IMG/VR virus record: IMGVR_UViG_3300044833_000094
Coordinates: 1-44,776 of that record
DNA: 44,776 nt
Source of the DNA: a virus
Strand: one strand, 5' to 3'
Of this stretch, positions 1-7,106 are shown one piece after another; position 1 is the first letter of the stretch; every line of letters starts with the position of its first letter. The position numbers and the translations under genes were made by a program. The notes under the pieces are model-generated. The model had not been told where the DNA came from. It was given only the letters and a program-made list of their open reading frames with translations, and ran no database searches.

Positions 1-78
1 GTCCCAGGCAGCGTCCCAGGCAGCGTCCCAGGCAGCGTCCCTGGCAGCGTCCCTGGCAGCGTCCCTGGCAGCGTCCCA
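1..78. repeat. 12-bp tandem repeat, left-end portion
   Basis: Six full copies of GTCCC(A/T)GGCAGC plus a half copy. Copies 1-3 carry A (Trp codon TGG on the minus strand) and copies 4-6 carry T (Arg codon AGG). No other base varies. Bases 1-34 are identical to the last 34 bases of the window. Confidence 0.97.
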
Positions 79-432
79 TTCACTAGCGCTCATGGAGTCG
101 AGGCGATGCCAAAATGCGAGGATCAGCGGGGCATGGTCGCCCAGTATCTTTTCCGGGTTGGTCAGCACGACGCTCGGTGCACCGTCTGCCTTGTCGTTCA
201 CGTTGCGTAGCAGCACCGCATGCGCACGGCTGATGCCCAACAGCTTCGCCGTCTCCGCATCGGCCTTGAACTGCTCCATGCTCCGCAGTTCATCGTCTGA
301 GATTCCCGCGCAGTGCAGTACGTCGCCTTGCGCACAATAGCAGCCGTCATCGTCGATCAGGTTGCCCTTGAAAAGTGGGCGCTCTGCACTGCCCCACCGC
401 TCTACCATCCGCTCTATCGTTACTTCGCTCAT
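1..432 (-). CDS. Tetrapeptide-repeat (AWDA/ARDA) protein, N-terminal part
   Basis: This ORF starts with ATG at 432 (MSEVTIERMVERW) and runs off the window start in frame. The first ~118 residues are a normal-looking domain with a Cys-rich patch (DDGCYCAQGDVLHC) and a segment LLGISRAHAVLLR. Then the 12-bp repeat begins and encodes Ala-Arg-Asp-Ala and Ala-Trp-Asp-Ala units. The frame continues exactly into the minus-strand ORF at the other end of the window (44503-44776), so the two pieces are one gene. A good ribosome site (AGAGGAGAG) precedes the ATG. Function is unknown; the repeat would form an Ala-rich helix with alternating Trp/Arg and Asp. Truncated only by the contig break. Confidence 0.8.
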   Translation of the reverse strand, partial: MSEVTIERMVERWGSAERPLFKGNLIDDDGCYCAQGDVLHCAGISDDELRSMEQFKADAETAKLLGISRAHAVLLRNVNDKADGAPSVVLTNPEKILGDHAPLILAFWHRLDSMSASEWDAARDAARDAARDAAWDAAWDAAWD

Positions 433-482
433 ATGCTGCTCTCCTCTTTCTCTCTGACCCCAAAAACCGAGATAGCTAGCCG

Positions 483-758
483 CTAAACCTCTACCAGTTC
501 GCCGTCCTCGTCATCGTCCCAATCAACCGAACTGGTGCCTATGCCCCACGGAGTCCTTGACACGTGCATCACCAGCTTGCCGTCACCATCGAACGTAGAC
601 TGGCAATGCTTCGACGGGTCGCGCTGGTATGTGCCATCGTTCCACTGGCGGCAGGCTTCAGCGTGAGCGGCTAGTTCCTGCGGCGTGCAGCACTCTGGGT
701 CCGGCGTGAAATCGTTTGGGTTATCTACGCAAGGGAATCCATACACTACGTCGCTCAT
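483..758 (-). CDS. Hypothetical acidic phage protein, 91 aa
   Basis: MSDVVYGFPCVDNP... is a 91-residue protein ending in a very acidic tail (WDDDEDGELVEV). It has a CC pair and two further Cys (C10, C23, C24, C36, C52), so metal binding is possible but no family is recognised. GGAGAG lies upstream of the ATG, and the start overlaps the stop of the HNH gene (755) by 4 nt, which implies translational coupling in the leftward early operon. Confidence 0.65.
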   Translation of the reverse strand: MSDVVYGFPCVDNPNDFTPDPECCTPQELAAHAEACRQWNDGTYQRDPSKHCQSTFDGDGKLVMHVSRTPWGIGTSSVDWDDDEDGELVEV

Positions 759-1051
759 TGCTGCGTCTCTCCGTTTCTGACCAACTCCGGCTTAGGCGGA
801 ACTACTTTTGGGTTGTGCTCAAGGATGCGGTGGCAGTACTTGTGCTTGATTCGGACGTTATCCAAGCGATCACCCCACATTCGCTTACCTCTAACGTGCG
901 CGAGGTCCCATGTATCCTCGCCACAGGGCAGAAAGCAGTGTTGGCATATTCCTCCATCACGTTGGAACGCGGCCTCCCGCAATTCGGACATATCTTTGCC
1001 ACGCAACCTCCCCCTTCTGGGCTTGGATCTCCGGGACCGGATGTAAGTCAT
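755..1051 (-). CDS. HNH endonuclease-domain protein
   Basis: 98 residues with a basic N-terminus (RSRRSKPRRGRLRG) and an HNH core. The core shows FQRDGGICQHC (CxxC zinc knuckle), DLAHVRGKRMWGD (first His), DNVRIKHKYCHRILEHN (Asn, then Cys/His). Spacing fits small phage HNH nucleases. It sits in the early/replication block, not beside the terminase, so it is less likely to be the packaging-associated HNH. The ATG overlaps the upstream DUF1064 stop as ATGA. A later start (MSELREAAFQRDGG) is possible. Likely a DNA nicking or cleaving enzyme; substrate unknown. Confidence 0.75.
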   Translation of the reverse strand: MTYIRSRRSKPRRGRLRGKDMSELREAAFQRDGGICQHCFLPCGEDTWDLAHVRGKRMWGDRLDNVRIKHKYCHRILEHNPKVVPPKPELVRNGETQQ

Positions 1052-1353
1052 GCCTCAGTAATCCGTATCTTGTGGACCAACAGCATGAGCTTCTTCTTGA
1101 TTTTGTAGACCTCGGTGCGGAACCCCTTTACGTCCATCACGATCAGCTTGCCGTCCTCGTAGTAGGTAAAGTCTGCGATATAGCTGCACGACTTCTCGCC
1201 TACCTGCTTCGGAATAAGTTCAAACTTGACCTGCTCCTTTAACTCCTGAATGTGGCCCGCACTGGCGAGCACTCGCAGGTCTGAAGCCATCTGCGCTTCC
1301 CTTTTGGAGTCGTAGCCGTTGACCTTGTGGACCCGCCTGTAGTCCACCCTCAT
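1048..1353 (-). CDS. DUF1064-family putative nuclease
   Basis: 101 residues matching the DUF1064 pattern: SKREAQMASDLRVLASAGHI, then KEQVKFELIPKQ, YIADFTYYEDGKLIVMDVKG and YKIKKKLMLLVHKI. The ADFxY...VMDVKG segment looks like a restriction-endonuclease-fold core (D...D-x-K). Members are small phage proteins thought to act as endonucleases, possibly in recombination or junction processing. The start overlaps the upstream stop by ATGA and the end overlaps the HNH start by ATGA, so the three genes form a tightly coupled cassette. Confidence 0.8.
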   Translation of the reverse strand: MRVDYRRVHKVNGYDSKREAQMASDLRVLASAGHIQELKEQVKFELIPKQVGEKSCSYIADFTYYEDGKLIVMDVKGFRTEVYKIKKKLMLLVHKIRITEA

Positions 1354-1769
1354 GCCGCCCTCTTCTTCCGGATCGCTAGATTCATCAGCGCTTTCACCTT
1401 CTCTCGGCTCTCCACCGGCTCTGGCTTATTTCGTGGACCCTCTCTCCTCGTCCTCGGACCGCGCTTGCGAGATATGCTTAGCCTCACCGCCTCCATCACG
1501 GAGTCATGTGGGCTGCCGTCCTTCAGCCTTTGCCGCATCTGGCCGTCTCGGTCCATGAACTCAATCCACTGCGAAAAGGTGTGCCTTTTTCCGTCCCAGT
1601 CAAGCGACCTATTCCAGCACACCTTGCCATCTGTTCCCGACGTAGCTAACTCCTGCTCAGTCGCAACGACAGACACCCTGGTACTGGTGCTTATCTCGAT
1701 GGCATAGCGCATCAGCGACGCCGTTCCTGGGTGTGGGTGGTAGATCGCTACCGTCTTCCGGGGCCTCAT
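1350..1769 (-). CDS. Hypothetical basic phage protein, 139 aa
   Basis: MRPRKTVAIYHPHP... has a central WDGKRHTFSQWIEFMDRDGQM segment and a strongly basic C-terminal third (SRKRGPRTRREGPRNKPEPV ... RKKRAA). This suggests nucleic-acid binding, but no family is recognised. The ATG at 1769 overlaps the stop of the 53-aa membrane protein as ATGA, which fixes the start. It lies in the replication-proximal early operon. Confidence 0.6.
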   Translation of the reverse strand: MRPRKTVAIYHPHPGTASLMRYAIEISTSTRVSVVATEQELATSGTDGKVCWNRSLDWDGKRHTFSQWIEFMDRDGQMRQRLKDGSPHDSVMEAVRLSISRKRGPRTRREGPRNKPEPVESREKVKALMNLAIRKKRAA

Positions 1770-1927
1770 CTAGCCACGATCCATCGCAGCACGTGGACGA
1801 AGCCGACCAGAGCAAAGAATGCGACTGCACCGGAAGCGGATAACAATCCAAGCGCGATTAACTTATCTGCCCTACTCATCGGCTGCCTGTCGATGGGCTC
1901 GGACGGGAACTCCGCTAACTTGCTCAT
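1766..1927 (-). CDS. Small single-pass membrane protein, 53 aa
   Basis: MSKLAEFPSEPIDRQPMSRADKLIALGLLS... is 53 residues: a polar N-terminus followed by one predicted transmembrane helix (roughly residues 23-47, ALGLLSASGAVAFFALVGFV) and a short basic end. Both ends overlap neighbours by ATGA (1927 with the upstream gene stop, 1769 with the next start), strong support that it is translated. Function unknown. Confidence 0.65.
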   Translation of the reverse strand: MSKLAEFPSEPIDRQPMSRADKLIALGLLSASGAVAFFALVGFVHVLRWIVAR

Positions 1928-2550
1928 GCGACCACCTTCCTGCTATCTGCAACCTGCTTCACCCACGCCGCATTCATCTCGGCCGTAAGTTTCTTCCTGA
2001 GCGACCTGTACTCTTCCGGCGTCATCGGGTTGCCTGCTTTGTCGCGATCCATCCTGGCCTTCGCCAACCGCTGGCCTACCTGCCAGCAGAGCGTGACCGG
2101 GATAAATCGTTCCGGGTGCTTCCACTGCTCACCGCGGTCCAGTTCCTCGAGGAAGGTGATCGTCGGATCGGGAACGTAGGCATGTGTGCCCGCTCGGTAT
2201 CTGCGCAGACACTCGCACTCCACGACTCCATCGCGTAACTGCCTCCAGCCGTAGAAGCACTCCTCGCAGCTCACAAAGCGTGCAGTGTTCTTCCTGGCAT
2301 CGCGCAGGTACTCGACCTTGGCAACGATGGTGCCCAGATCGGGGAAGGCTGGCTCGTACTGCTGCCGCGGCGCCATGCCTATCTCCCGCACCGCTTCCCC
2401 GACATGGCGCACGTCGTAGGGCATCAGCGCGCTCACGTACGCCGTCTCAGTGCCGGGTAGCATCTTGGCCTGTCTTGCCCCAGCCAATGAGGTGAGCAAC
2501 TGCTTCAGCGTCTGCCTCTGTGCCTCCTGCTTTTCCGTTCTGTCCGACAT
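1924..2550 (-). CDS. Putative replicative helicase loader (G39P/DnaC-like position)
   Basis: 208 residues. The N-terminal ~75 residues (TLKQLLTSLAGARQAKML, TAYVSALMPYDVRHVGEAVREIG, FPDLGTIVAKVEYL) resemble the helical 'loader and inhibitor of G40P' domain, in which each replication fork loader presents a small helical bundle. It is followed by a CxxC...CxC cluster (SCEECFYGW, VVECECLRRY) that could bind zinc. It lies directly downstream of the DUF1376 initiator, the usual position for a helicase loader. Its start overlaps the initiator 3' end by 104 nt, so a start closer to the internal Met at KMLPG cannot be excluded. Role is inferred from shape and context. Confidence 0.5.
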   Translation of the reverse strand: MSDRTEKQEAQRQTLKQLLTSLAGARQAKMLPGTETAYVSALMPYDVRHVGEAVREIGMAPRQQYEPAFPDLGTIVAKVEYLRDARKNTARFVSCEECFYGWRQLRDGVVECECLRRYRAGTHAYVPDPTITFLEELDRGEQWKHPERFIPVTLCWQVGQRLAKARMDRDKAGNPMTPEEYRSLRKKLTAEMNAAWVKQVADSRKVVA

Positions 2551-3355
2551 GCGCCTTCTCCTCGCGTTGCCACTCTGCTGGATCGTCGTCGTAGCGGCCC
2601 TGGTTCATCCAAGTCGCCGGGTGGGGGGTGAACTCGCCGTGCTGCCCTGCCGGCGAACGGGCATACTCTTCCACGCGGTGGTAGAGCCACACCTGCGCAT
2701 CTCGCAAAGGCATGCCTCGAGCCTTGACGTGCTGCACCGCTCGAGCAATCGCCTTCATCGCCACTCGCTTGCCGACTTTGCGGGGATACACGCGATAAAT
2801 CGCCTCGAGGGCCTTGTCGTCCCCGACAGGTCGGGGTGAGGAAGCTTTAGCTTCCGATACTTGCTTTTCTTCTGTTCCTGTATCTGTTCCTGTTCCTGTT
2901 ATTGTTTGTGTGTCGGCTGAGCGCACCGGTGACCGCTCGGTGACCGTAGGATGAGCGGTACGGTGACCGCTAGGTGACCGCGCTGGCTTCTTGTTTTCAA
3001 TGTCGGTCTGGCGTCGATTTGTATTCTTGGCAGAGGACTGGCGTGCTTCGAAGACACGTTTTGCGTCGAGCCACAACTCTAAGCAGACGGAGTTACGCCT
3101 CCGGCCCTCATCCATGATTGAAAAATGACGCAAAATGGTCTTGGCATGTTCTTGCCATATACCCCACTTAGAGAGTCCGGAGAGTATCCCTAATTCCTCT
3201 TCGTCGTTTGGTAAGGTGCAGTCGTCTGTCTGCCACTGAGCCGCTATCAAGGAGATATAGCCCATCTGCGCCGATGGGTGCATCGCCTGAACGTAGCGTG
3301 ACCCCATGAAGCGATCGATATGTAACGGCATCCACTGCTGCCATCTAGCTGCCAC
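2447..3355 (-). CDS. DUF1376-type replication initiator
   Basis: 302 residues. The N-terminus (MPLHIDRFMGSRYVQAMHPSAQMGYISLIAAQWQTDDCTLPNDEEELG) matches DUF1376, a winged-helix-like domain of phage replication proteins. A Thr/Gln-rich linker follows. The C-terminal third contains YRVYPRKVGKRVAMKAIARA, then GEFTPHPATWMNQGRYDDDP, typical of initiator C-terminal domains. It should bind the phage origin and recruit the loader and host helicase. The start is GTG with GGAG at 10 nt. It is preceded by an apparent rho-independent terminator (3387-3424), so its expression may depend on readthrough or a local promoter. Confidence 0.8.
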   Translation of the reverse strand: MAARWQQWMPLHIDRFMGSRYVQAMHPSAQMGYISLIAAQWQTDDCTLPNDEEELGILSGLSKWGIWQEHAKTILRHFSIMDEGRRRNSVCLELWLDAKRVFEARQSSAKNTNRRQTDIENKKPARSPSGHRTAHPTVTERSPVRSADTQTITGTGTDTGTEEKQVSEAKASSPRPVGDDKALEAIYRVYPRKVGKRVAMKAIARAVQHVKARGMPLRDAQVWLYHRVEEYARSPAGQHGEFTPHPATWMNQGRYDDDPAEWQREEKAHVGQNGKAGGTEADAEAVAHLIGWGKTGQDATRH

Positions 3356-3386
3356 TGCAACTCCAGGGAAAAGTAATGCAAGGGGT

Positions 3387-3424
3387 AAAAAAGCGTGGGG
3401 GCAGGGTGTGAGTCCACCCCCACG
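3387..3424 (-). terminator. Rho-independent terminator inside the early operon
   Basis: On the minus strand an 8-bp perfect GC-rich stem (CGTGGGGG / CCCCCACG, 3424-3417 with 3401-3394) closes a 15-nt loop and is followed by CTTTTTT. It sits in the 103-nt gap between the coiled-coil gene (ends 3459) and the replication initiator (starts 3355), and points leftward, with transcription. Confidence 0.75.
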
Positions 3425-3458
3425 GAAAACCCGGCAGCCTTGGATACCGGGATCTTGG

Positions 3459-3782
3459 TTAGGCCGCTGGAGCGCCTGAAGCAGCCGTTTCCGAAGCGGA
3501 CAGGGCCGACAGGGCGGTGTGCAGAGCCTGCAGCCTGGCTACTTCGGGAGTGAAGTCGGGAGCGGGGGTACCGGGAGGCACGCTCTGCAGCTTGGCGAGC
3601 ACAGCCGCGGTATCTGTCTGCAGAGTGGTAAGGTCGGTCTCGACGGTGGTGAGGGCATTATCGATATCCTGCTGGGTAGCTGCCATTTTTCGTATCTCCT
3701 CTGTGAACTCGCGTTGATTTTGTAGAACCTGTTTCAGCAGGCCCTCGATTCGGTCGAACTGCTCTTCCGAAATCCACTTCAT
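3459..3782 (-). CDS. Coiled-coil protein, 107 aa
   Basis: MKWISEEQFDRIEGLLKQVLQNQREFTEEIRK... shows heptad-like helices in residues ~5-65 (QQDIDNALTTVETDLTTLQTD, an unusual Thr/Asp-rich register), a Pro-rich hinge (PPGTPAPDF) and a short C-terminal helix. GGAAGG precedes the ATG. Last gene before the internal terminator. It may be an oligomerising accessory of the recombination proteins; no family is recognised. Confidence 0.6.
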   Translation of the reverse strand: MKWISEEQFDRIEGLLKQVLQNQREFTEEIRKMAATQQDIDNALTTVETDLTTLQTDTAAVLAKLQSVPPGTPAPDFTPEVARLQALHTALSALSASETAASGAPAA

Positions 3783-4135
3783 AGACAGTCCTTCGGAAGC
3801 ACCAGGCGAAAGGCCGATATCTCCGGCAATTGGCCCTTCTTGAGCTCTTGCCCCTTCTTCATATCGAAGGTGACCGGAGACCCGTTGTGCAGTCCGATAT
3901 GCACATGCGGTCCAGGAGCCTCAAATACCTCCATAGGAGCAACCAGCCAGTGCTCTGGAAAGCGCTGCGGCTTGACCATGCAGAATTTCAAGGACCGCAG
4001 GGCTAACTTGACGTGTCCGGGCTCGTTCTCAAATCCGCCTTCAATCCAGTCCTTGTAATCGATCACGCGGATCAGTCCACGGTCGATCATTTGCTGACGG
4101 ATTGGTGTTCGGATAATTGGGGGTTGCGTGGTCAC
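3779..4135 (-). CDS. Hypothetical phage protein, 118 aa
   Basis: MTTQPPIIRTPIRQQMIDRG... (GTG start, GGAGACGTC upstream). A compact alpha/beta-looking protein with VKLALRSLKFCMVKPQRFPEHW and GPHVHIGLHNGSPVTFDM. It lies between the PD-(D/E)XK nuclease and the coiled-coil gene, with 4-nt overlaps on both sides, so it likely belongs to the recombination cassette. No family recognised. Confidence 0.6.
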   Translation of the reverse strand: MTTQPPIIRTPIRQQMIDRGLIRVIDYKDWIEGGFENEPGHVKLALRSLKFCMVKPQRFPEHWLVAPMEVFEAPGPHVHIGLHNGSPVTFDMKKGQELKKGQLPEISAFRLVLPKDCL

Positions 4136-5220
4136 GACGTCTCCGTAATTTCAAATTCGGTACGTTGTTCAACTTCGGCGATATCGTCCATCGCCTGGTC
4201 AAGAATGGCTCTCTTCTTCGCCTTCAGCTTCGAGGCCAATGCGGACCGGCTGACATGGAGATCAGCTATCAGGTCGTCCGGCTTTCCTTCTGCGGCAGTG
4301 ACTTCCCTCCAGTTATTCAGCAGCACCAGAGCGGGGCCGAGGGGGTACTGCCTCGTTTCCTTGAGCACAAACCCACCCTTGAGCGTCTTGCCATCCTTGC
4401 CGGGTGCCTGGATATCTCCGTGCATCGCCAGTTCTTTCAGGACCAGGTCATTGGCTCTGGCAGCCTGTTTGAGGTACTGCTGCCAAGCCAGTCGCTCTGA
4501 TGGGTTCATCTCCATCGGGTTGCGGCCTTCAATCGGGCACTCCCGCATCCTGAGCAAGGGACAGTGAATGCACTGCGAACCTGGAATAGCCTGCGACTCG
4601 TAGACGTGAGGATTGTCGTGGATCTCCAACTGCCGCTTGCGCGAAGCGTCAACTAACTCCATGAGGCGAGGCATGTCCTCACGTGTATAGGCTGCTGTGC
4701 GCACGCATCCATAGCGGGTAAAGGCGAGGGTGAACTCCACCCGCTTGGCGTCGGGATAGCAGAGAAAGACCAGTACCGGGTAAAGCTTGGATTGAAACGT
4801 TGTCGCATCGATGATGCGGTGGTAGTTCTTGTAATCGATGATGCGGTAGTTGCCAGAGCCTTCATTCAGGATGACGTCCGGCGTTCCCTCTAGATCATCC
4901 CCGCCGGTGAGGTGCTTTTCAAGATCAGCGATGTGGCGGAAGTTGAGCGTGAAGTTATCGAGGAAGTGGCGGGCAATTTCCTGAGCTTCATGGCTGGCGC
5001 AAGTCATCAAATGCTCAAGGTGGATCTGATCCGTAACGTCTGACTTCTCACGCCAGTTATGGGAGGCCCAGTTGAACAGCAGCGCGTGCACTTCGTTGCC
5101 CAGCGAGGAATCTTCGTTATCCGGTGACTTGTAGTCGTAGACCTCGGAGTAGACGTAACTCGCAGGACACGCCAAGCGTTCATGCCTGGATTGGGAGAGA
5201 GGCGGGGCGGTTGAGATCAT
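4132..5220 (-). CDS. PD-(D/E)XK nuclease, Cas4/RecB-like with probable Fe-S cluster
   Basis: 362 residues with RecB-nuclease motifs in order: GNEVH (41-45, the conserved His), GTPDV (112-116, metal-binding Asp115), IIDYKN (127-132, D-x-K type) and QSKLY (143-147). Four cysteines, C18 near the N-terminus and C217/C220/C228 (CIHCPLLRMREC), match the split arrangement that ligates a 4Fe-4S cluster in Cas4 and AddB. It likely resects DNA ends to feed the adjacent ERF annealing protein, as lambda Exo does for Beta. No other CRISPR gene is present, so a phage recombination role is favoured. The start overlaps the ERF stop (ATGA). Confidence 0.8.
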   Translation of the reverse strand: MISTAPPLSQSRHERLACPASYVYSEVYDYKSPDNEDSSLGNEVHALLFNWASHNWREKSDVTDQIHLEHLMTCASHEAQEIARHFLDNFTLNFRHIADLEKHLTGGDDLEGTPDVILNEGSGNYRIIDYKNYHRIIDATTFQSKLYPVLVFLCYPDAKRVEFTLAFTRYGCVRTAAYTREDMPRLMELVDASRKRQLEIHDNPHVYESQAIPGSQCIHCPLLRMRECPIEGRNPMEMNPSERLAWQQYLKQAARANDLVLKELAMHGDIQAPGKDGKTLKGGFVLKETRQYPLGPALVLLNNWREVTAAEGKPDDLIADLHVSRSALASKLKAKKRAILDQAMDDIAEVEQRTEFEITETS

Positions 5221-6017
5221 GCCCGCCGCCCTTCATTTTTGCCGCCAGCCCATTCAATGAATACGTCGTACTGGTCGCGGGGTATCTCGAAAGCCTTCTC
5301 CACGCCGATAGACTTCAGTGCTGCATTGATCTGGTCCCACGACTTGCTATTGGCCTTGGCGATGGCTATGAAACGCTTACCCTGAGCCTCATTGATCCGT
5401 GGACCCGAAGCAGGTTTCACCGAGGGAACGTCTGTAGCTTCCTGCGCGGCCTGCTTCCTTTCGCGGCTATGAACTGCAGCCGGATGCTCAACTAGGTTTC
5501 CTTCTTCATCAAAGAGCGGAACCTCGTCGTCGTCCCCCGGCTCACGCATGGGAACGGGTGCAGGTGACGGCCGGAATGACGGCAGGGGAGCCTTGACTGC
5601 CTGCGGCCCCGCATGACCCGAGGCTACGTTGCCATCGTCATCCTCTGGTGCTATCCCAAGGATGCCGAGATAGGAATACCGGCGAGCGTAGGTGATAGCC
5701 GATCCGACTGTTTGCGCATCGAAGCGGTTCGTATTCCCTGCCGGCATCTCCAGCGAATCCTGGATCCATTCACCCGAGGAGTGCAGTAGGCGGGTCACGA
5801 CCGTAGCTGACTGCGTAGCCACACATCCTTGAGGCGTCTGGATTACCAGCAGGCCATGCTTGCGCAGCGGCTCTTCGGTGGCAGAGATGGCGGCCTGAAG
5901 GTCCGCATACTTGGACTTGAAGTGAGGGTTGGTCTTGTCCTTCAGCACGCCGGTAAATTCGGCCTGCGCTAGCAGAAGGGAAGCAGCGAGGTTCTTTATG
6001 GAATCAGAGGTTTGCAT
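5217..6017 (-). CDS. erf: ERF-family single-strand annealing protein
   Basis: 266 residues. The N-terminal ~140 show the ERF pattern: NLAASLLLAQAEFTGVLKDKTNPHFKSKYADLQ (read in parts), LRKHGLLVIQTP, VVTRLLHSSGEWIQD and TVGSAITYARRYSYLGILGI, ending in EDDDG. A disordered, acidic Pro-rich linker leads to a C-terminal helical domain. ERF proteins form rings that anneal single strands for phage recombination and circularisation. Start chosen at 6017 because GGAGG lies 6 nt upstream; an upstream extension adds only an unlikely 17 residues. Coupled to the nuclease downstream. Confidence 0.88.
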   Translation of the reverse strand: MQTSDSIKNLAASLLLAQAEFTGVLKDKTNPHFKSKYADLQAAISATEEPLRKHGLLVIQTPQGCVATQSATVVTRLLHSSGEWIQDSLEMPAGNTNRFDAQTVGSAITYARRYSYLGILGIAPEDDDGNVASGHAGPQAVKAPLPSFRPSPAPVPMREPGDDDEVPLFDEEGNLVEHPAAVHSRERKQAAQEATDVPSVKPASGPRINEAQGKRFIAIAKANSKSWDQINAALKSIGVEKAFEIPRDQYDVFIEWAGGKNEGRRA

Positions 6018-6121
6018 CAGCGGCCTCCATGATGAGCACAGAGAATGAGTAATCCAACGAAGGCACATCCAAGAAACAAGGCGGATAGCATGATCTCTGT
6101 CCAGTTCGTTCGCTCAGACAC
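6017..6121 (-). CDS. 34-aa membrane microprotein upstream of erf
   Basis: A GTG-initiated reading frame (MSERTNWTEIML...) of 34 residues with one hydrophobic helix (LSALFLGCAFVGLLILC). GGAGAG lies 10 nt upstream. The start overlaps the preceding stop by 8 nt and its own stop overlaps the erf ATG (TGATG). An internal ATG at 6091 would give 24 residues. Function unknown; coupling on both sides argues it is translated. Confidence 0.5.
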   Translation of the reverse strand: MSERTNWTEIMLSALFLGCAFVGLLILCAHHGGR

Positions 6122-6305
6122 GTGTGGCCAACTCTCCGATAGTTACCGGAAAGCGAATGACATACGCTTTGCTGGTCCAGAACGGCGTCCTGTAGCCATC
6201 CTCAAGAAACAGGACAGTGTTATGCGTCTCGTGCAGGACGTGGCCTAAGGAACTCTGGTAGTGGCCGCTGTAGAGGGCGCGGCCAAAGCCTTTGATCTGG
6301 CTCAT
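6114..6305 (-). CDS. Hypothetical small protein, 63 aa
   Basis: MSQIKGFGRALYSGHYQSSLGHVLHE... is rich in aromatic and beta-prone residues (RTPFWTSKAYVIRFPVTIGELA). The start at 6305 is chosen because ATG overlaps the preceding stop as ATGA; a longer frame would read through the upstream gene. No family recognised. Confidence 0.6.
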   Translation of the reverse strand: MSQIKGFGRALYSGHYQSSLGHVLHETHNTVLFLEDGYRTPFWTSKAYVIRFPVTIGELATRV

Positions 6306-6967
6306 GCCGCCACCGCTTTCGTTACATATGACTGCGGCCCCATCTTCGACAGGCGGCTCCAGTCCGGCGCCATCACATTCCACTTGGGAAGATCCCCGCG
6401 GGAGGCGCAGAAGGAGTTATCAAGGATCTGGCGTATGCGTCCCAACCGTACGCAGTCCTGAGTCCTGAGCGCGACTTGCCATCCGCTATGATCCTCACGC
6501 TCTGCTACACGGCGATCGGATTCCAGCGAGGCTGCCAAGCCGGCAAGCTCGATCTCCATGTAGGTGTATTCGTGCTGCGCAAGCGTGACGCCAGTCCGGA
6601 ACGTCGATCTACGCCCTTCCGCCTCTTCTTCAATCCAGTCATGGGCGGCAAGCAGCGCTGCAACCGAATCACAGTCGTCCTGGTCGTGAGCGTCGGCCAC
6701 GAGATAGAGCCGGTCGCGCAGTTCCTTGACGAGTGGAATGATCTCCGACGTCAGCGCGCCACGGAAGCGGAACTTCTGATGCTGCTGCCAGCACTTCTGA
6801 GCGCTATCGGTGCAGTAGTAGTCCCCGCAGTCCTCGCGGTAGGTGTCGGTGTCGTGCTTGTTGAGGAAGTTTTCGCAGTAGGCGCAGGAGATCGTCTCGT
6901 CTCCCGGCTCTGCGCAGAGGTTGTCTATGTCGCGGTCGGTGACACCAGCGGGTAAGTTAGCGGACAT
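6302..6967 (-). CDS. Hypothetical Cys-rich phage protein, 221 aa
   Basis: An N-terminal Cys cluster (ISCAYCENF, YREDCGDYYCTD, KCWQQH) in residues ~27-62 looks like a zinc-binding module. It is followed by a long helical region (PLVKELRDRLYLVADAHDQDD, ASLESDRRVAEREDHSGWQ). No family recognised. It overlaps the 49-aa gene upstream by 11 nt and lies early in the leftward operon, a place where phages often carry host-takeover genes. Confidence 0.6.
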   Translation of the reverse strand: MSANLPAGVTDRDIDNLCAEPGDETISCAYCENFLNKHDTDTYREDCGDYYCTDSAQKCWQQHQKFRFRGALTSEIIPLVKELRDRLYLVADAHDQDDCDSVAALLAAHDWIEEEAEGRRSTFRTGVTLAQHEYTYMEIELAGLAASLESDRRVAEREDHSGWQVALRTQDCVRLGRIRQILDNSFCASRGDLPKWNVMAPDWSRLSKMGPQSYVTKAVAA

Positions 6968-7106
6968 GGGCGGCCCCCGTGCTGAAAGCGTTCAAGGTGT
7001 AGGCGCGATCCACGGCACTCTCAAAGGTTGGGTGCAGGGTGGTTTTGTCGAGCAGGGTGTCGTAGAGGCGGGCTGGTTCGGCTTGTGCTTGATAGCGTGG
7101 GCTCAC
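6957..7106 (-). CDS. Small hypothetical protein, 49 aa
   Basis: GTG-start frame MSPRYQAQAEPARLYDTLLD... with GGAGG at 6 nt and a GTGA overlap with the stop of the preceding gene. Helical and basic, with no Cys and no membrane segment. It is the second gene of the leftward operon. No family recognised. Confidence 0.55.
   Translation of the reverse strand: MSPRYQAQAEPARLYDTLLDKTTLHPTFESAVDRAYTLNAFSTGAAHVR

Noticed and set aside
1-34. 34-bp identity with the window end as a true terminal repeat of the virion DNA
   Set aside because: The match falls inside a low-complexity tandem repeat and one gene spans both ends, so a circular or permuted genome broken by assembly explains it better.
802-1002. 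Minus-strand frame MAKICPNCGRPRSN... as a zinc-ribbon gene
   Set aside because: It overlaps the HNH gene in another frame. The HNH frame has all family motifs and ATGA coupling, and this frame becomes low-complexity Ser/Thr after residue ~50.
4132-5220. CRISPR Cas4 of a phage-borne adaptation system
   Set aside because: No cas1, cas2 or array; coupling to erf points to recombination.
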